A program made the translations under genes and the position numbers. This document shows positions 1-6,733 of a DNA stretch of 7,992 bases, piece after piece (position 1 is the first letter of the stretch; the number at the start of each line of letters is the position of its first letter). The notes under the pieces are model-generated. The model saw only the letters and a list, made by a program, of their open reading frames with translations, had not been told where the DNA came from and made no database searches. Origin of the DNA: Bacteriovorax sp. UBA1852 (GTDB taxonomy: Bacteria > Bdellovibrionota > Bacteriovoracia > Bacteriovoracales > Bacteriovoracaceae); the NCBI GenBank assembly GCA_002338505.1, contig DDIK01000177.1, forward strand, positions 1 to 7,992, in the 5' to 3' direction.

Positions 1-645
1 GACATACTTTGTGAAACCATTGATACCGTATTGAACTCTTGGGTAGGCTGCTTCAGCGCTACTTAATATAGAATTAAGTTTTCTTGCTTTTATACAAGAC
101 TTCATTCCAAGACACATTTTTTCAAGTTTGTATTCAAGCCTCTTTAATTTATTGACAGATGTACATTGATATTTTTGCTCTTGATATTCATCAGCAAGTT
201 TTAAAACATCCGTCTCAATACTTGGAAGCTCAAATGTTGTTGCCATATTATCAAGATAATCATTTCGTAAGGGCGAGATCACTTCATTAGGAATAGCCGC
301 ATGCTCTACCATTGTAAGATTATCATAGCGAGCGACAATGCTTTTTTGTGAACAGTATTTCTCTAATCCAGGCTTCATCGTAAGTAAGTAAGCATGAAGT
401 GATGTCTTTAAATTTTTTTCAATATTAGGATTTTGCTCAAGAATATTTTTATATATGTTTTTAGGGTGATCTTCTGACTCTTTTAGCTTCTTTACAAGTT
501 CAGCGCCTAATATAGGAGATGTTGGTTCAATAACTCTATTCACATCATAGTAATCAACGAAGTGCTCAAGAGAAAGTTTAAAGTCACTTGCCTTAAGTGT
601 TAAAGAAAGTGAAACTAGCAAGAGAAGTTTAAGTGATTTTTTCAT
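1..645 (-). CDS. Exported protein of unknown function, 3' end outside window
   Basis: The frame is open from an ATG at 645 to the left edge (215 codons, no stop), so the C-terminus is missing. The N-terminus is a clear Sec signal peptide: MKKS, then a leucine-rich core at residues 7-17, with likely cleavage after LKA (residue 19). The visible mature part is mostly helical-looking and charged, with four cysteines (98, 161, 178, 184). The last three sit in a Cys/Lys-rich stretch and could form disulfides in the periplasm. The start overlaps the stop of the upstream 410-aa gene in an ATGA, and a GGAGAG ribosome binding site lies 3 bases before the ATG, so translation is probably coupled. I do not recognise the family. 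It is the third gene of an operon of exported proteins. Confidence 0.8.
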   Translation of the reverse strand, partial: MKKSLKLLLLVSLSLTLKASDFKLSLEHFVDYYDVNRVIEPTSPILGAELVKKLKESEDHPKNIYKNILEQNPNIEKNLKTSLHAYLLTMKPGLEKYCSQKSIVARYDNLTMVEHAAIPNEVISPLRNDYLDNMATTFELPSIETDVLKLADEYQEQKYQCTSVNKLKRLEYKLEKMCLGMKSCIKARKLNSILSSAEAAYPRVQYGINGFTKYV

Positions 646-1874
646 ATACTCTCCGTAAAACACTTATCAAGTGCTACATGGATCTTTTGAGTGCTTAGAG
701 CATCCTCAATCTTAAATTTAATATAACTTTTAGAAGGTATTGTTTTAAAGAGATAGAAGTCTCGATGAAGACGTGCACCATGCTGATCATAAGTGTTAAT
801 GAGAAGATGACAATATCTTAACTTTTTAAAGTTTGATTTAAGATGAAGTTCATCTCCCTCTAAAGTTGCTTTTAAATAATTAAAAGACTTTTTTGGAAAA
901 TCAAGACCAACTAATTTTACGGAATCGCTATGACCTAAATTATCAATAGTTTTTGCAAGCTTTGCTCCAACTGGCCCCGCCATTTCATTAATGTAATCTT
1001 GCTGAGGCTCAGGAGCAAAAGAATATGAAAAATGACTTCCAATAGTTTCAATTGCTCCCATGAGATAAGACTTAGCCGATCCATAGCACATTCCATAAGT
1101 CATCATTCCCCACAAATGATACCAACTTCCGAAAATATCACCAGAGTCATTTAATATCGTTGTAATAGAAGAAAGCTTTTGTGTAAGTTCTAGACTTTCT
1201 CTATTCTTTGCACGCCAATAGCGGGATAGGACATTCTCAATAGTCAGTGAGGAAAGGTAGATATCTCCATTATTTAGAAGTAGGCTTTCATAGAATATTT
1301 TACTTAATGTAACGGATCTATTCTCTTGGGATAAGATCCAGTTCTTAAGATCAATCTCTTTTCCTGTTGATAGGTATTGAGATGTTACACCTAAAGAAAG
1401 CGCAGTTAAGAGTTTCCCCATGGAGCGGATTTTTATAGAGGTGTTAGCATCATTTTTGAATTCTCTAGACCATTTATGGCATTGTCCCATTCGGGCAGGT
1501 GATGGGGCGCTTGAGTTATAACGCTCTATCGAGTTAATTAAGTTATTGTAAAGGGCCTTTGAAGTGAAAGGTCTGCTCGTGCTTTCTAAGTGTATCTCCA
1601 CTTTAGTGTCATTAGTGTCTTTAGAGGAATATTCTAATTCATTTTGGTAGAATTCAAACTTACTTCGATCTTCTATAAGTAGCTCATTCAAGCGGCCGGT
1701 GAGCATTTTTGAAAGTCTATTTAAATCACTGAATTCTTGGCGAAGATCATGTAAGAGATAATCTCCAGTCTGATCACTGTATTGAAGGGAATCTTGTTGA
1801 TATGTATACATATCGCCTGCGAGAGCAATTGCAAAGAAAGAGTAAAATATGTTTAAGATCAAAATATTTTTCAC
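642..1874 (-). CDS. Exported protein of unknown function, 410 aa, with an SxxK motif
   Basis: The start is a GTG directly after the TAA of the upstream gene (no gap). It is preferred because it gives a good signal peptide (MKNILILNIF..., cleavage after ALA at residue 19), and a GAGAGAGGG purine tract lies upstream. Residues 20-100 are charged and probably helical. Around residues 147-180 there is a segment with S151-M-G-K154 followed by a helix-like stretch and ...GKEIDLKNWI. This resembles the SxxK region of serine beta-lactamase/penicillin-binding proteins, but I see no convincing second (YxN) or third (KTG/HxG) motif, so this is a hint only. Residues 243-305 look like a conserved core: DSGDIFG, WYHLWGMMTYG, IETIGS and INEMAGPVGAKLA. 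Five cysteines occur (132, 263, 355, 406 and none in the signal peptide besides these four certain ones: read as four). Family unknown; probably periplasmic or surface-associated. Confidence 0.8.
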   Translation of the reverse strand: MKNILILNIFYSFFAIALAGDMYTYQQDSLQYSDQTGDYLLHDLRQEFSDLNRLSKMLTGRLNELLIEDRSKFEFYQNELEYSSKDTNDTKVEIHLESTSRPFTSKALYNNLINSIERYNSSAPSPARMGQCHKWSREFKNDANTSIKIRSMGKLLTALSLGVTSQYLSTGKEIDLKNWILSQENRSVTLSKIFYESLLLNNGDIYLSSLTIENVLSRYWRAKNRESLELTQKLSSITTILNDSGDIFGSWYHLWGMMTYGMCYGSAKSYLMGAIETIGSHFSYSFAPEPQQDYINEMAGPVGAKLAKTIDNLGHSDSVKLVGLDFPKKSFNYLKATLEGDELHLKSNFKKLRYCHLLINTYDQHGARLHRDFYLFKTIPSKSYIKFKIEDALSTQKIHVALDKCFTESI

Positions 1875-2627
1875 TTACTTTTGCCCTCTCTCAATATGAG
1901 AACGCTTTTGTAGTCTATCTAACTTCATATATCTAAAGTAATTCTTTCTTAAATGCGCTATTTTCGATTGAAAAAAGGAGTCACTTTTATAAGACTGATA
2001 TCCATTGACATCACCCGCACTTAACGCAAGAAAAGCTTTATAATAACTTGAGACAACTACGGACATGCCACTTATGGCGAGACGGTCTGCTGTTCTTTTG
2101 ATGAAAACATAATTAAAGTCTTTAGTTTTACCTGTCATAGAGAAATCACAATCAATCTTTTGCGAGTCAACATCTCTTTCACATTTTAACCCATAGGAAG
2201 ATCTCACGATTGGGTCGACAGAGATAAATGGAATACCATCATCTAATCCATCATAATTGCAAGATAAGGAGAACTCATTTTCAAAGTTAATAAGACTGCA
2301 CTTATATCTAACTTCAACATCTTTTCCATATTGGGTCGCATCTACAACGACTTTAAAATAATTCTTCTTATTTAGCTCTGTGTAGAGTCTTCTATTTCTT
2401 GATTCGATATGAAATCTACGTGTTCTCTGATCGATGGTTGTTTGCAACTCATTTGAAAAGAGGTAGCCTGGTAACACATCTCTTAAGTCAGTTTGGTCAA
2501 AGCTGAACTTTAGATCGATCTTATACTCTGCTTTACTATTGACCTCTGTTTTGAAAATGAAATCACTAGAAAAAGAGAGAGATGAATAAAGCAATGTAGA
2601 AAATACTACTAATAGTTTTAATAACAT
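1875..2627 (-). CDS. Exported protein of unknown function, 250 aa, four cysteines
   Basis: This is the first gene of the left operon. The frame also opens at a TTG four codons earlier, but that TTG overlaps the ribosome binding site GAAGG (2633-2637). The ATG at 2627, 5 bases after the site, is therefore the better start. The N-terminus MLLKLLVVFS... is a Sec signal peptide ending near SFSS (about residue 20). The mature part is rich in alternating polar/hydrophobic residues (about 30-165), suggesting a beta-sheet domain. It has two cysteine pairs, C110/C123 and C149/C160 in the 250-aa numbering, each well placed for a disulfide. The C-terminal 50 residues are basic and rich in Tyr, Phe, Arg and Lys. 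I do not recognise the family. It is followed without a gap by the 410-aa gene. An inverted repeat over its ribosome binding site may control translation. Confidence 0.8.
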   Translation of the reverse strand: MLLKLLVVFSTLLYSSLSFSSDFIFKTEVNSKAEYKIDLKFSFDQTDLRDVLPGYLFSNELQTTIDQRTRRFHIESRNRRLYTELNKKNYFKVVVDATQYGKDVEVRYKCSLINFENEFSLSCNYDGLDDGIPFISVDPIVRSSYGLKCERDVDSQKIDCDFSMTGKTKDFNYVFIKRTADRLAISGMSVVVSSYYKAFLALSAGDVNGYQSYKSDSFFQSKIAHLRKNYFRYMKLDRLQKRSHIERGQK

Positions 2628-2630
2628 ATA

Positions 2631-2660
2631 TACCTTCAAGTTAATAAGTGCCTGAAGGTA
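2631..2660 (-). promoter_or_regulatory. Inverted repeat enclosing the ribosome binding site of the left operon
   Basis: Two 10-base arms (2631-2640 and 2651-2660) are complementary at 9 of 10 positions, and the tenth is a G-U pair in the minus-strand RNA. In the transcript this reads TACCTTCAGG, a 10-base loop, then CTTGAAGGTA, and the ATG follows 3 bases after the second arm ends. The GAAGG ribosome binding site is inside the second arm, so a folded leader would hide it. It could instead be a DNA operator dyad. No clear sigma-70 promoter was found between this element and the nuo terminator. Confidence 0.55.
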
Positions 2661-2720
2661 ACACAGTGCGACAACTAAATAAGCAACCTTGAAATCATTA
2701 CAGAGATTTAATTGAGTAGA

Positions 2721-2748
2721 AATAAAAAAAGGGCCATAATAGGCCCTT
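2721..2748 (-). terminator. Intrinsic terminator of the nuoBCDI operon
   Basis: On the minus strand, AAGGGCC, a 6-base loop and GGCCCTT form a perfect 7-bp stem, followed by a T-rich run. It lies 26 bases after the nuoI stop. The plus strand has no T run after the stem, so it acts only on minus-strand transcription. It separates the nuo unit from the downstream exported-protein operon. Confidence 0.92.
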
Positions 2749-2774
2749 AAGTTATTGATTTAATTTAGTATACG

Positions 2775-3299
2775 TTATTTAACAATTCTCTCTCTCCAAG
2801 CTCTGATATCAGTAGCAAGGTAGTCATACTTCATTTCATCTAAAGTATACTGAGCAAATTCATAATCTGTTGTATGAGTTAGACACTCAGTAGGACAGAC
2901 AGTTGTACAAAGTCCACAGTAACAACATAAGGCCGTATCAATTGTGTACTGAAGAAGGTCTAACTTAATAGCTGTTCCATCACTTGTCTTAAGCGCCGGA
3001 GCATCCATCTCTCTTCTCTTTGCGGTAATATAGATACAATCAACAGGGCATGCCGTGGCACATTGATAACAAGAAATGCAATTTTCAGCATCATTGAAAA
3101 GTCTTGATCGAGAGTTTGCAGGAAGCTCTTCTCTTACCTCTGGATATTCAATTGTCACTGGCTTTACATTATAAATGTACTTGAAAGTTATCCCCATTCC
3201 CTTAAGAACTGTAGATAAACCAACCCAAATATTATTAAGCCACTTACCAAATGTTAATTCATCATCAGTCGCGAAAGTTATTTCTTTTTGTGCGCTCAT
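2775..3299 (-). CDS. nuoI: NADH:quinone oxidoreductase subunit I (2x[4Fe-4S] ferredoxin-like)
   Basis: NuoI carries two [4Fe-4S] clusters (N6a, N6b) that pass electrons from the NADH-oxidising arm to cluster N2 in NuoB. The sequence shows two complete CxxCxxCxxxCP motifs: C74, C77, C80, C84 (CISCYQCATACP) and C125, C128, C131, C135 (CCYCGLCTTVCP). Both are followed four residues on by an extra Cys (C88, C139). The 40-residue linker between the motifs is on the long side, and the CPVDCIYI wording is of the kind found in several non-enterobacterial lineages. The N-terminal 45 residues include a hydrophobic/amphipathic helix (about 20-45) expected to lie at the membrane surface. At 174 aa the length is normal. 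The ATG overlaps the nuoD stop as ATGA, with AGGAGAGG 7 bases upstream. It directly follows nuoD, without the usual E, F, G and H genes in between. Confidence 0.96.
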   Translation of the reverse strand: MSAQKEITFATDDELTFGKWLNNIWVGLSTVLKGMGITFKYIYNVKPVTIEYPEVREELPANSRSRLFNDAENCISCYQCATACPVDCIYITAKRREMDAPALKTSDGTAIKLDLLQYTIDTALCCYCGLCTTVCPTECLTHTTDYEFAQYTLDEMKYDYLATDIRAWRERIVK

Positions 3300-4435
3300 C
3301 TGTCAACCTCTCCTAGAACAATATCAATACTACCAATAGTGGCAACGAAGTCGGCAATCATTTGTCCCTTACCTAATTCGCCTAGCATTGACACGTGTGT
3401 AAAACATGAAGACTTTACTTTAAGTCTGTATGGCTTAGCCTTGCCATCTGATACAAGATGATAACCAAGTTCACCTCTTGGGCACTCAGTTCTCATATAA
3501 ATTTCACCTTTAGGTGGTTTAATGATTTTTGAAACTTTTCCCATAATCGGTCCAGCTTCAATTCCCTCTAAGGCCTGTCTAATTATTTTGATTGATTCAA
3601 ATACTTCTCTAACTCTTACGTCGTATCGATCCCAACAATCACCAAGAGTTCCCATTTCACCAGTACCAACTGGAACATCAAAGTCAAACTTATCATATAT
3701 TCCGTAAGTTCTATCTTTTCTTAAATCCCACTTAACACCAGATCCTCTTAAAACTGCACCAGTCGCACCGTACTGATAGGCCATCTTTTCATTAACAACA
3801 CCAACATTAGCAGTTCTCTCTCTGAAGATCTTATTCATTCCGACAAGACTATGATATTTCTTCATATTTTCTTCCATCTTGTCACAGAATTTAGATATTC
3901 TTCTTAACTGATCATCATCAACGTCATTCCAAACACCGCCAATCCAGATATAATTATAAAGAAGTCTTGCTCCTGAAATCTCTTCGAATAGTCTTAAGAT
4001 CTCCTCTCTATCTTGAAAAGCATAGAGAAATGGAGAGAAGGCACCAAGGTCAATGGCATAAACTCCATAGAACAGAAGATGAGATGCTATTCTTTGAAGT
4101 TCACCAATAATGACTCTAAGATATTCTGCTCTTTCTGGAACTTCAGTTCCAAGCATTTTTTCAACCGCTAGAGAATAACCCCACTCCATACTCATGGCAG
4201 CGAGATAGTCCATTCTATCAGTAAAAGGAATTACTCCTCTATAGTCTAAGTTCTCAGAATGCTTTTCCATACAACGGTGAAGATATCCTATGTGAGGTAT
4301 TGCCTCAGATACAATCTCAGAGTCGGTTTTAATTTCAACTCTTAGAACGCCGTGGGTTGCAGGGTGCTGAGGACCCATATTAACCGTAAGAAGGTCTGAT
4401 TTAATTTTTTCTTGTGACTCGTTAACAAATTCCAT
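3296..4435 (-). CDS. nuoD: NADH:quinone oxidoreductase subunit D (49-kDa, quinone-site subunit)
   Basis: NuoD forms the quinone-reduction chamber together with NuoB. The N-terminal loop GPQHPATHG (residues 21-29, with H24 and H28) and Y77 in FTDRMDYLA match the residues known to contact the quinone headgroup in this family. Other family hallmarks are HRCMEKHSEN (53-62), the RIASHL helix (115-120), FRERT (204-208), TECPRGELGYHLVSDG (316-331) and the C-terminal GSIDIVLGEVDR. The length (379 aa) is normal for a free NuoD not fused to NuoC. The paired CxxC nickel ligands of [NiFe]-hydrogenase large subunits are absent, so this is complex I and not a hydrogenase. It starts at an ATG 11 bases after the nuoC stop, with AAAGG as ribosome binding site, and its stop overlaps the nuoI start. 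Confidence 0.97.
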   Translation of the reverse strand: MEFVNESQEKIKSDLLTVNMGPQHPATHGVLRVEIKTDSEIVSEAIPHIGYLHRCMEKHSENLDYRGVIPFTDRMDYLAAMSMEWGYSLAVEKMLGTEVPERAEYLRVIIGELQRIASHLLFYGVYAIDLGAFSPFLYAFQDREEILRLFEEISGARLLYNYIWIGGVWNDVDDDQLRRISKFCDKMEENMKKYHSLVGMNKIFRERTANVGVVNEKMAYQYGATGAVLRGSGVKWDLRKDRTYGIYDKFDFDVPVGTGEMGTLGDCWDRYDVRVREVFESIKIIRQALEGIEAGPIMGKVSKIIKPPKGEIYMRTECPRGELGYHLVSDGKAKPYRLKVKSSCFTHVSMLGELGKGQMIADFVATIGSIDIVLGEVDR

Positions 4436-4446
4436 TATTTTTGCCT

Positions 4447-5094
4447 TTATTCACTTTTTGCTGACTTTAAACTGTCCATTTTTCTCTTTAGAGCATCTGC
4501 AACTTCTGTTGAAACATGACCTTTCCATGACCCAGTAATTTTCTTTGGTTCACTTGAATCAAGTTTAGCCTTTGTCATGAAGTCAAAGTCTCCCTGATTA
4601 ATTTTATGTGCAGGATTTACTTCCATATCAAGGTAAGTATCTTGAACTTCATAATCCTTTCTAAGAGGGTAACCTTCCCAGTCGTCTGGACATAAAATTC
4701 TTCTCAGATCAGGGTGGTTGTTAAACTTTACCCCAAGCATGTCGTATGTCTCACGCTCTTGAAAGTCTGCAGCTTTCCAAACATCACACACAGACTCAAT
4801 CTCTGGGACTGCATCCTTAGAATCCTTTGGAAGTATGACCTTGATTATAACTTCTTTATTCTTTGAAAATGAAGCTAACATATAATTAACTTCAATACTC
4901 TCATCATAATCAACACCTGATATAACTTGTAGAGCTTCAAAGCTTAATTCAGAACTATCTCTTAAAGCAAAGCAAACATCTTTAATAGCTGCTGCCTCAA
5001 CAACGACAGGAGCATCGCCTGCTTCAACTTCCATGAGCTTAGCACCAGCGGCTGAAACTTCACGATTTAAAAAATCTACAACTTCACTAGACAT
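4447..5094 (-). CDS. nuoC: NADH:quinone oxidoreductase subunit C (30-kDa)
   Basis: NuoC is a structural subunit of the Q module that packs against NuoD and NuoI and binds no cofactor. The family signature is clear at residues 113-148: ERETYDMLGV, then NHPDLRRIL, PDDWEGYPLRKDY. The preceding region (about 35-110) has the expected alpha/beta domain, including ISGVDY at 58-63. The C-terminal 60 residues are less conserved and end in a lysine-rich helix. At 215 aa it is a typical stand-alone NuoC, not the NuoCD fusion of enterobacteria. Its ATG lies inside the end of nuoB (8-base overlap) and its own ribosome binding site is poor, so translational coupling to nuoB is likely. Confidence 0.95.
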   Translation of the reverse strand: MSSEVVDFLNREVSAAGAKLMEVEAGDAPVVVEAAAIKDVCFALRDSSELSFEALQVISGVDYDESIEVNYMLASFSKNKEVIIKVILPKDSKDAVPEIESVCDVWKAADFQERETYDMLGVKFNNHPDLRRILCPDDWEGYPLRKDYEVQDTYLDMEVNPAHKINQGDFDFMTKAKLDSSEPKKITGSWKGHVSTEVADALKRKMDSLKSAKSE

Positions 5095-5569
5095 GCTTAA
5101 CCCACTTGTTTCTGAGTAGTCTCTCGTTTGCTATTTTCTTTTGTAGAGTCATGATTCCTTCAATGAGGGCCTCAGGACGTGGAGGACACCCAGGAACATA
5201 AACGTCTACAGGAACAACTTCATCAACGCCCTTAAGAACATGATATCCGTGTTGCCAATATGGCCCACCTTTATTTGCACATGAACCCATTGATATAACG
5301 TACTTTGGCTCAGCCATTTGCTCATATAATGTTTTAATTCTTGGAGCCATCTTCAACGTTACAGTTCCTGCAACGATCATAAGATCTGCTCTTCTTGGAG
5401 TGGCCATAAAAGCACCACAACCAAATCTCTCGAGATCATACTTTGCAGCTCCTGTCGCCATCATTTCGATTGCACAACAAGCAAGCCCAAAAGTCATAGG
5501 CCAGAGTGAATTCTTTCGACCCCAGTTTAGAAAGTCATCAACTTTCATTAGCACAACGCTATCTTGCAT
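5087..5569 (-). CDS. nuoB: NADH:quinone oxidoreductase subunit B (cluster N2)
   Basis: NuoB holds [4Fe-4S] cluster N2, which delivers electrons to quinone. The ligands are visible as the adjacent pair C31-C32 (GLACCAIEMM), C97 (SMGSCAN) and C128 (VPGCPPRPEAL), counted from the ATG used here. The segment SLWPMTFG and the TPRRADLMIVAGTVT strand are family hallmarks. A TTG two codons upstream is in frame but lies only 1 base from the AAGGA ribosome binding site (5577-5581). The ATG at 5569 is 7 bases away and is preferred, giving 160 aa. It is the first gene of the unit: no nuoA precedes it in this window, although nuoA normally sits immediately upstream. Confidence 0.97.
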   Translation of the reverse strand: MQDSVVLMKVDDFLNWGRKNSLWPMTFGLACCAIEMMATGAAKYDLERFGCGAFMATPRRADLMIVAGTVTLKMAPRIKTLYEQMAEPKYVISMGSCANKGGPYWQHGYHVLKGVDEVVPVDVYVPGCPPRPEALIEGIMTLQKKIANERLLRNKWVKHV

Positions 5570-5622
5570 TTTCAAGTCCTTATTAAATAACTATGTTTCT
5601 TAAAAAATATGATTGTACTATA

Positions 5623-5651
5623 TTTTTACCTAGATGGCGTGTCTTAGTCAA
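5623..5651 (-). promoter_or_regulatory. Likely sigma-70-type promoter of nuoBCDI
   Basis: On the minus strand, TTGACT (5646-5651) is followed after 17 bases by TAAAAA (5623-5628). This would start transcription near 5616 and leave a leader of about 47 bases before the nuoB ATG. An alternative -10 is TACAAT (5612-5617), with a weaker -35 (ACGCCA) 17 bases upstream. An 8-base inverted repeat (5603-5610 with 5620-5627) overlaps the -10 and start region and could be an operator. Confidence 0.5.
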
Positions 5652-5705
5652 TGAAAGTAGGGACAAAATCGTATGAAATCACTTGGATTTTTTTTATGCA
5701 AAGTT

Positions 5706-6641
5706 TCATTCAGTGAAGTTCTTGCAACGACGTTGATAGTCATTGATCATCTTGGATATTCTACTTGGGGCAGATGCCGGAAATCGACCTTTATTCTCGT
5801 CGAAGTAAGTAAGACGCTTTTTGTCGTTGCTACAGACCTTCCCCATAATTGATTCATACTCTTCAATTACTGAGAGCGGGTAAGGAGTACCCCAGGCTGA
5901 AGATATTAGAGTCGCGTTGTCGCTACTCACAGGAAAGCGAGATGTATCGAGTACGAAGCTCTCAGCTTTTGATAGAAAGTTATTATAGTGCAACCCAAGC
6001 TTATAGAATTCATTTATTGACTTACGTCTTGAAAACTCATCTCCATTTAGCACAGCTTGACATTGGCCAGACAACATTGATTTACCAAATACATCTAAAG
6101 CAACTTCGCACTCAGTCAAAAAAGCATCTACTTCTCCCCCTTTTGCTTGTATGGTGTCATACATAAACTTGGACAATGAAAAACTTCCCTCATAAGGGTT
6201 AAAAGGCTTCTTGAAGACGAAATGAGTAAGCTCATGAGTCATGTCTAGAACAGCATTTTTCATGGATAAACTTCTATCAATATAAACTGTGCTCTTTGTT
6301 GTATAGGTTATCTCACTTGGTGAGCTGGGGGAAAATCTTCTTATAAGCGTTGTATCAGTTATCGAAACATCACCTACTTTGATAACATCAAAAAGGCTCT
6401 TATTATCTTTTCTTGCCTTAAGCCTCGCTCTTGCAATCAGAATTTGTCCTCTCTTTGATGCTTCGATTGTACTTAGTACTTGCTCAATTGCTTTTTTGTG
6501 ATCATCTTCGTGAGAAGATAGCCAGTTCTCATTTCTGATCTTTTCGTGCTTAATAAGTCCGCCGCGATCTTTCCAAGTCTTTGACGTAGCGACATGAGGC
6601 ATTAAGCCGAGCATAAAAATAAGGTATTTAATCCTTTTCAT
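5706..6641 (-). CDS. Exported putative zinc metallopeptidase (HELTH motif)
   Basis: A signal peptide (MKRIKYLIFMLGLMPHVA, cleavage near residues 18-20) indicates export. H136-E-L-T-H140 is a perfect HExxH zinc-peptidase motif preceded by a helix-like MKNAVLDM. E170 in KGGEVDAF, 30 residues on, is a good candidate third zinc ligand of gluzincin type, with E177 and E179 as alternatives. The region before the motif (residues about 85-125) reads as beta strands, as in the edge-strand part of such enzymes. The remainder, to residue 311, is helical with cysteines at 178, 194, 270 and 306, which may form disulfides. I cannot place it in a named peptidase family, and the substrate is unknown. The ATG at 6641 has a modest AGAAG ribosome binding site. 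It is a single gene on its strand, diverging from sodB and followed by the nuo promoter; no clear terminator follows it. Confidence 0.8.
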   Translation of the reverse strand: MKRIKYLIFMLGLMPHVATSKTWKDRGGLIKHEKIRNENWLSSHEDDHKKAIEQVLSTIEASKRGQILIARARLKARKDNKSLFDVIKVGDVSITDTTLIRRFSPSSPSEITYTTKSTVYIDRSLSMKNAVLDMTHELTHFVFKKPFNPYEGSFSLSKFMYDTIQAKGGEVDAFLTECEVALDVFGKSMLSGQCQAVLNGDEFSRRKSINEFYKLGLHYNNFLSKAESFVLDTSRFPVSSDNATLISSAWGTPYPLSVIEEYESIMGKVCSNDKKRLTYFDENKGRFPASAPSRISKMINDYQRRCKNFTE

Positions 6642-6664
6642 GTCTTCTTATCGGCAATGAAATG

Positions 6665-6678
6665 ATTATTTAAATAAT
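6665..6678. promoter_or_regulatory. 14-bp perfect palindrome, candidate operator
   Basis: ATTATTTAAATAAT reads identically on both strands. It lies between the divergent metallopeptidase and sodB genes, just downstream of the candidate metallopeptidase start site. AT-rich dyads of this size are the kind of site bound by Fur/PerR-family repressors, which often control superoxide dismutase genes. It matches no consensus exactly, and AT-rich DNA gives such palindromes by chance more often than balanced DNA. Confidence 0.3.
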
Positions 6679-6693
6679 TGCGAGTTTTTTTTA

Positions 6694-6699
6694 AGTATA
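6694..6699 (-). promoter_or_regulatory. Candidate -10 box for the metallopeptidase gene
   Basis: TATACT on the minus strand matches the sigma-70 -10 consensus at 5 of 6 positions and would start transcription near 6687, about 45 bases before the ATG. No good -35 is present at the right distance (TTATTG is the nearest), so this may need an activator or may be wrong. Confidence 0.3.
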
Positions 6700-6733
6700 G
6701 GAAATTTCTATCTGGGCAATAAGCGAAGCTGAT

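Noticed and set aside
2775..3299. Extra cysteines C88 and C139 in NuoI as evidence of an additional cluster
   Set aside because: Each motif already has its full set of four ligands, and a Cys after CP is known in NuoI-like proteins of other lineages.
3522..3707. Plus-strand open frame of 61 codons
   Set aside because: It lies antisense inside nuoD, whose frame and motifs are certain; no ribosome binding site or protein-like features.
2775..5569. Membrane-bound [NiFe]-hydrogenase-like complex instead of complex I
   Set aside because: NuoD lacks the CxxC nickel ligand pairs and has the quinone-site GPQHPATHG and Tyr; all four subunits match complex I signatures.
5400..5603. Plus-strand open frame of 67 codons
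   Set aside because: Antisense to nuoB and its leader; a by-product of the conserved nuoB sequence.
5676..5695. Possible plus-strand terminator (AAATC/GATTT with T run)
   Set aside because: The stem is only 5 bp of mostly A-T pairs and no plus-strand gene ends upstream of it.
5849..6166. Plus-strand open frame of 105 codons
   Set aside because: Antisense to the metallopeptidase gene, with no ribosome binding site and an atypical composition.
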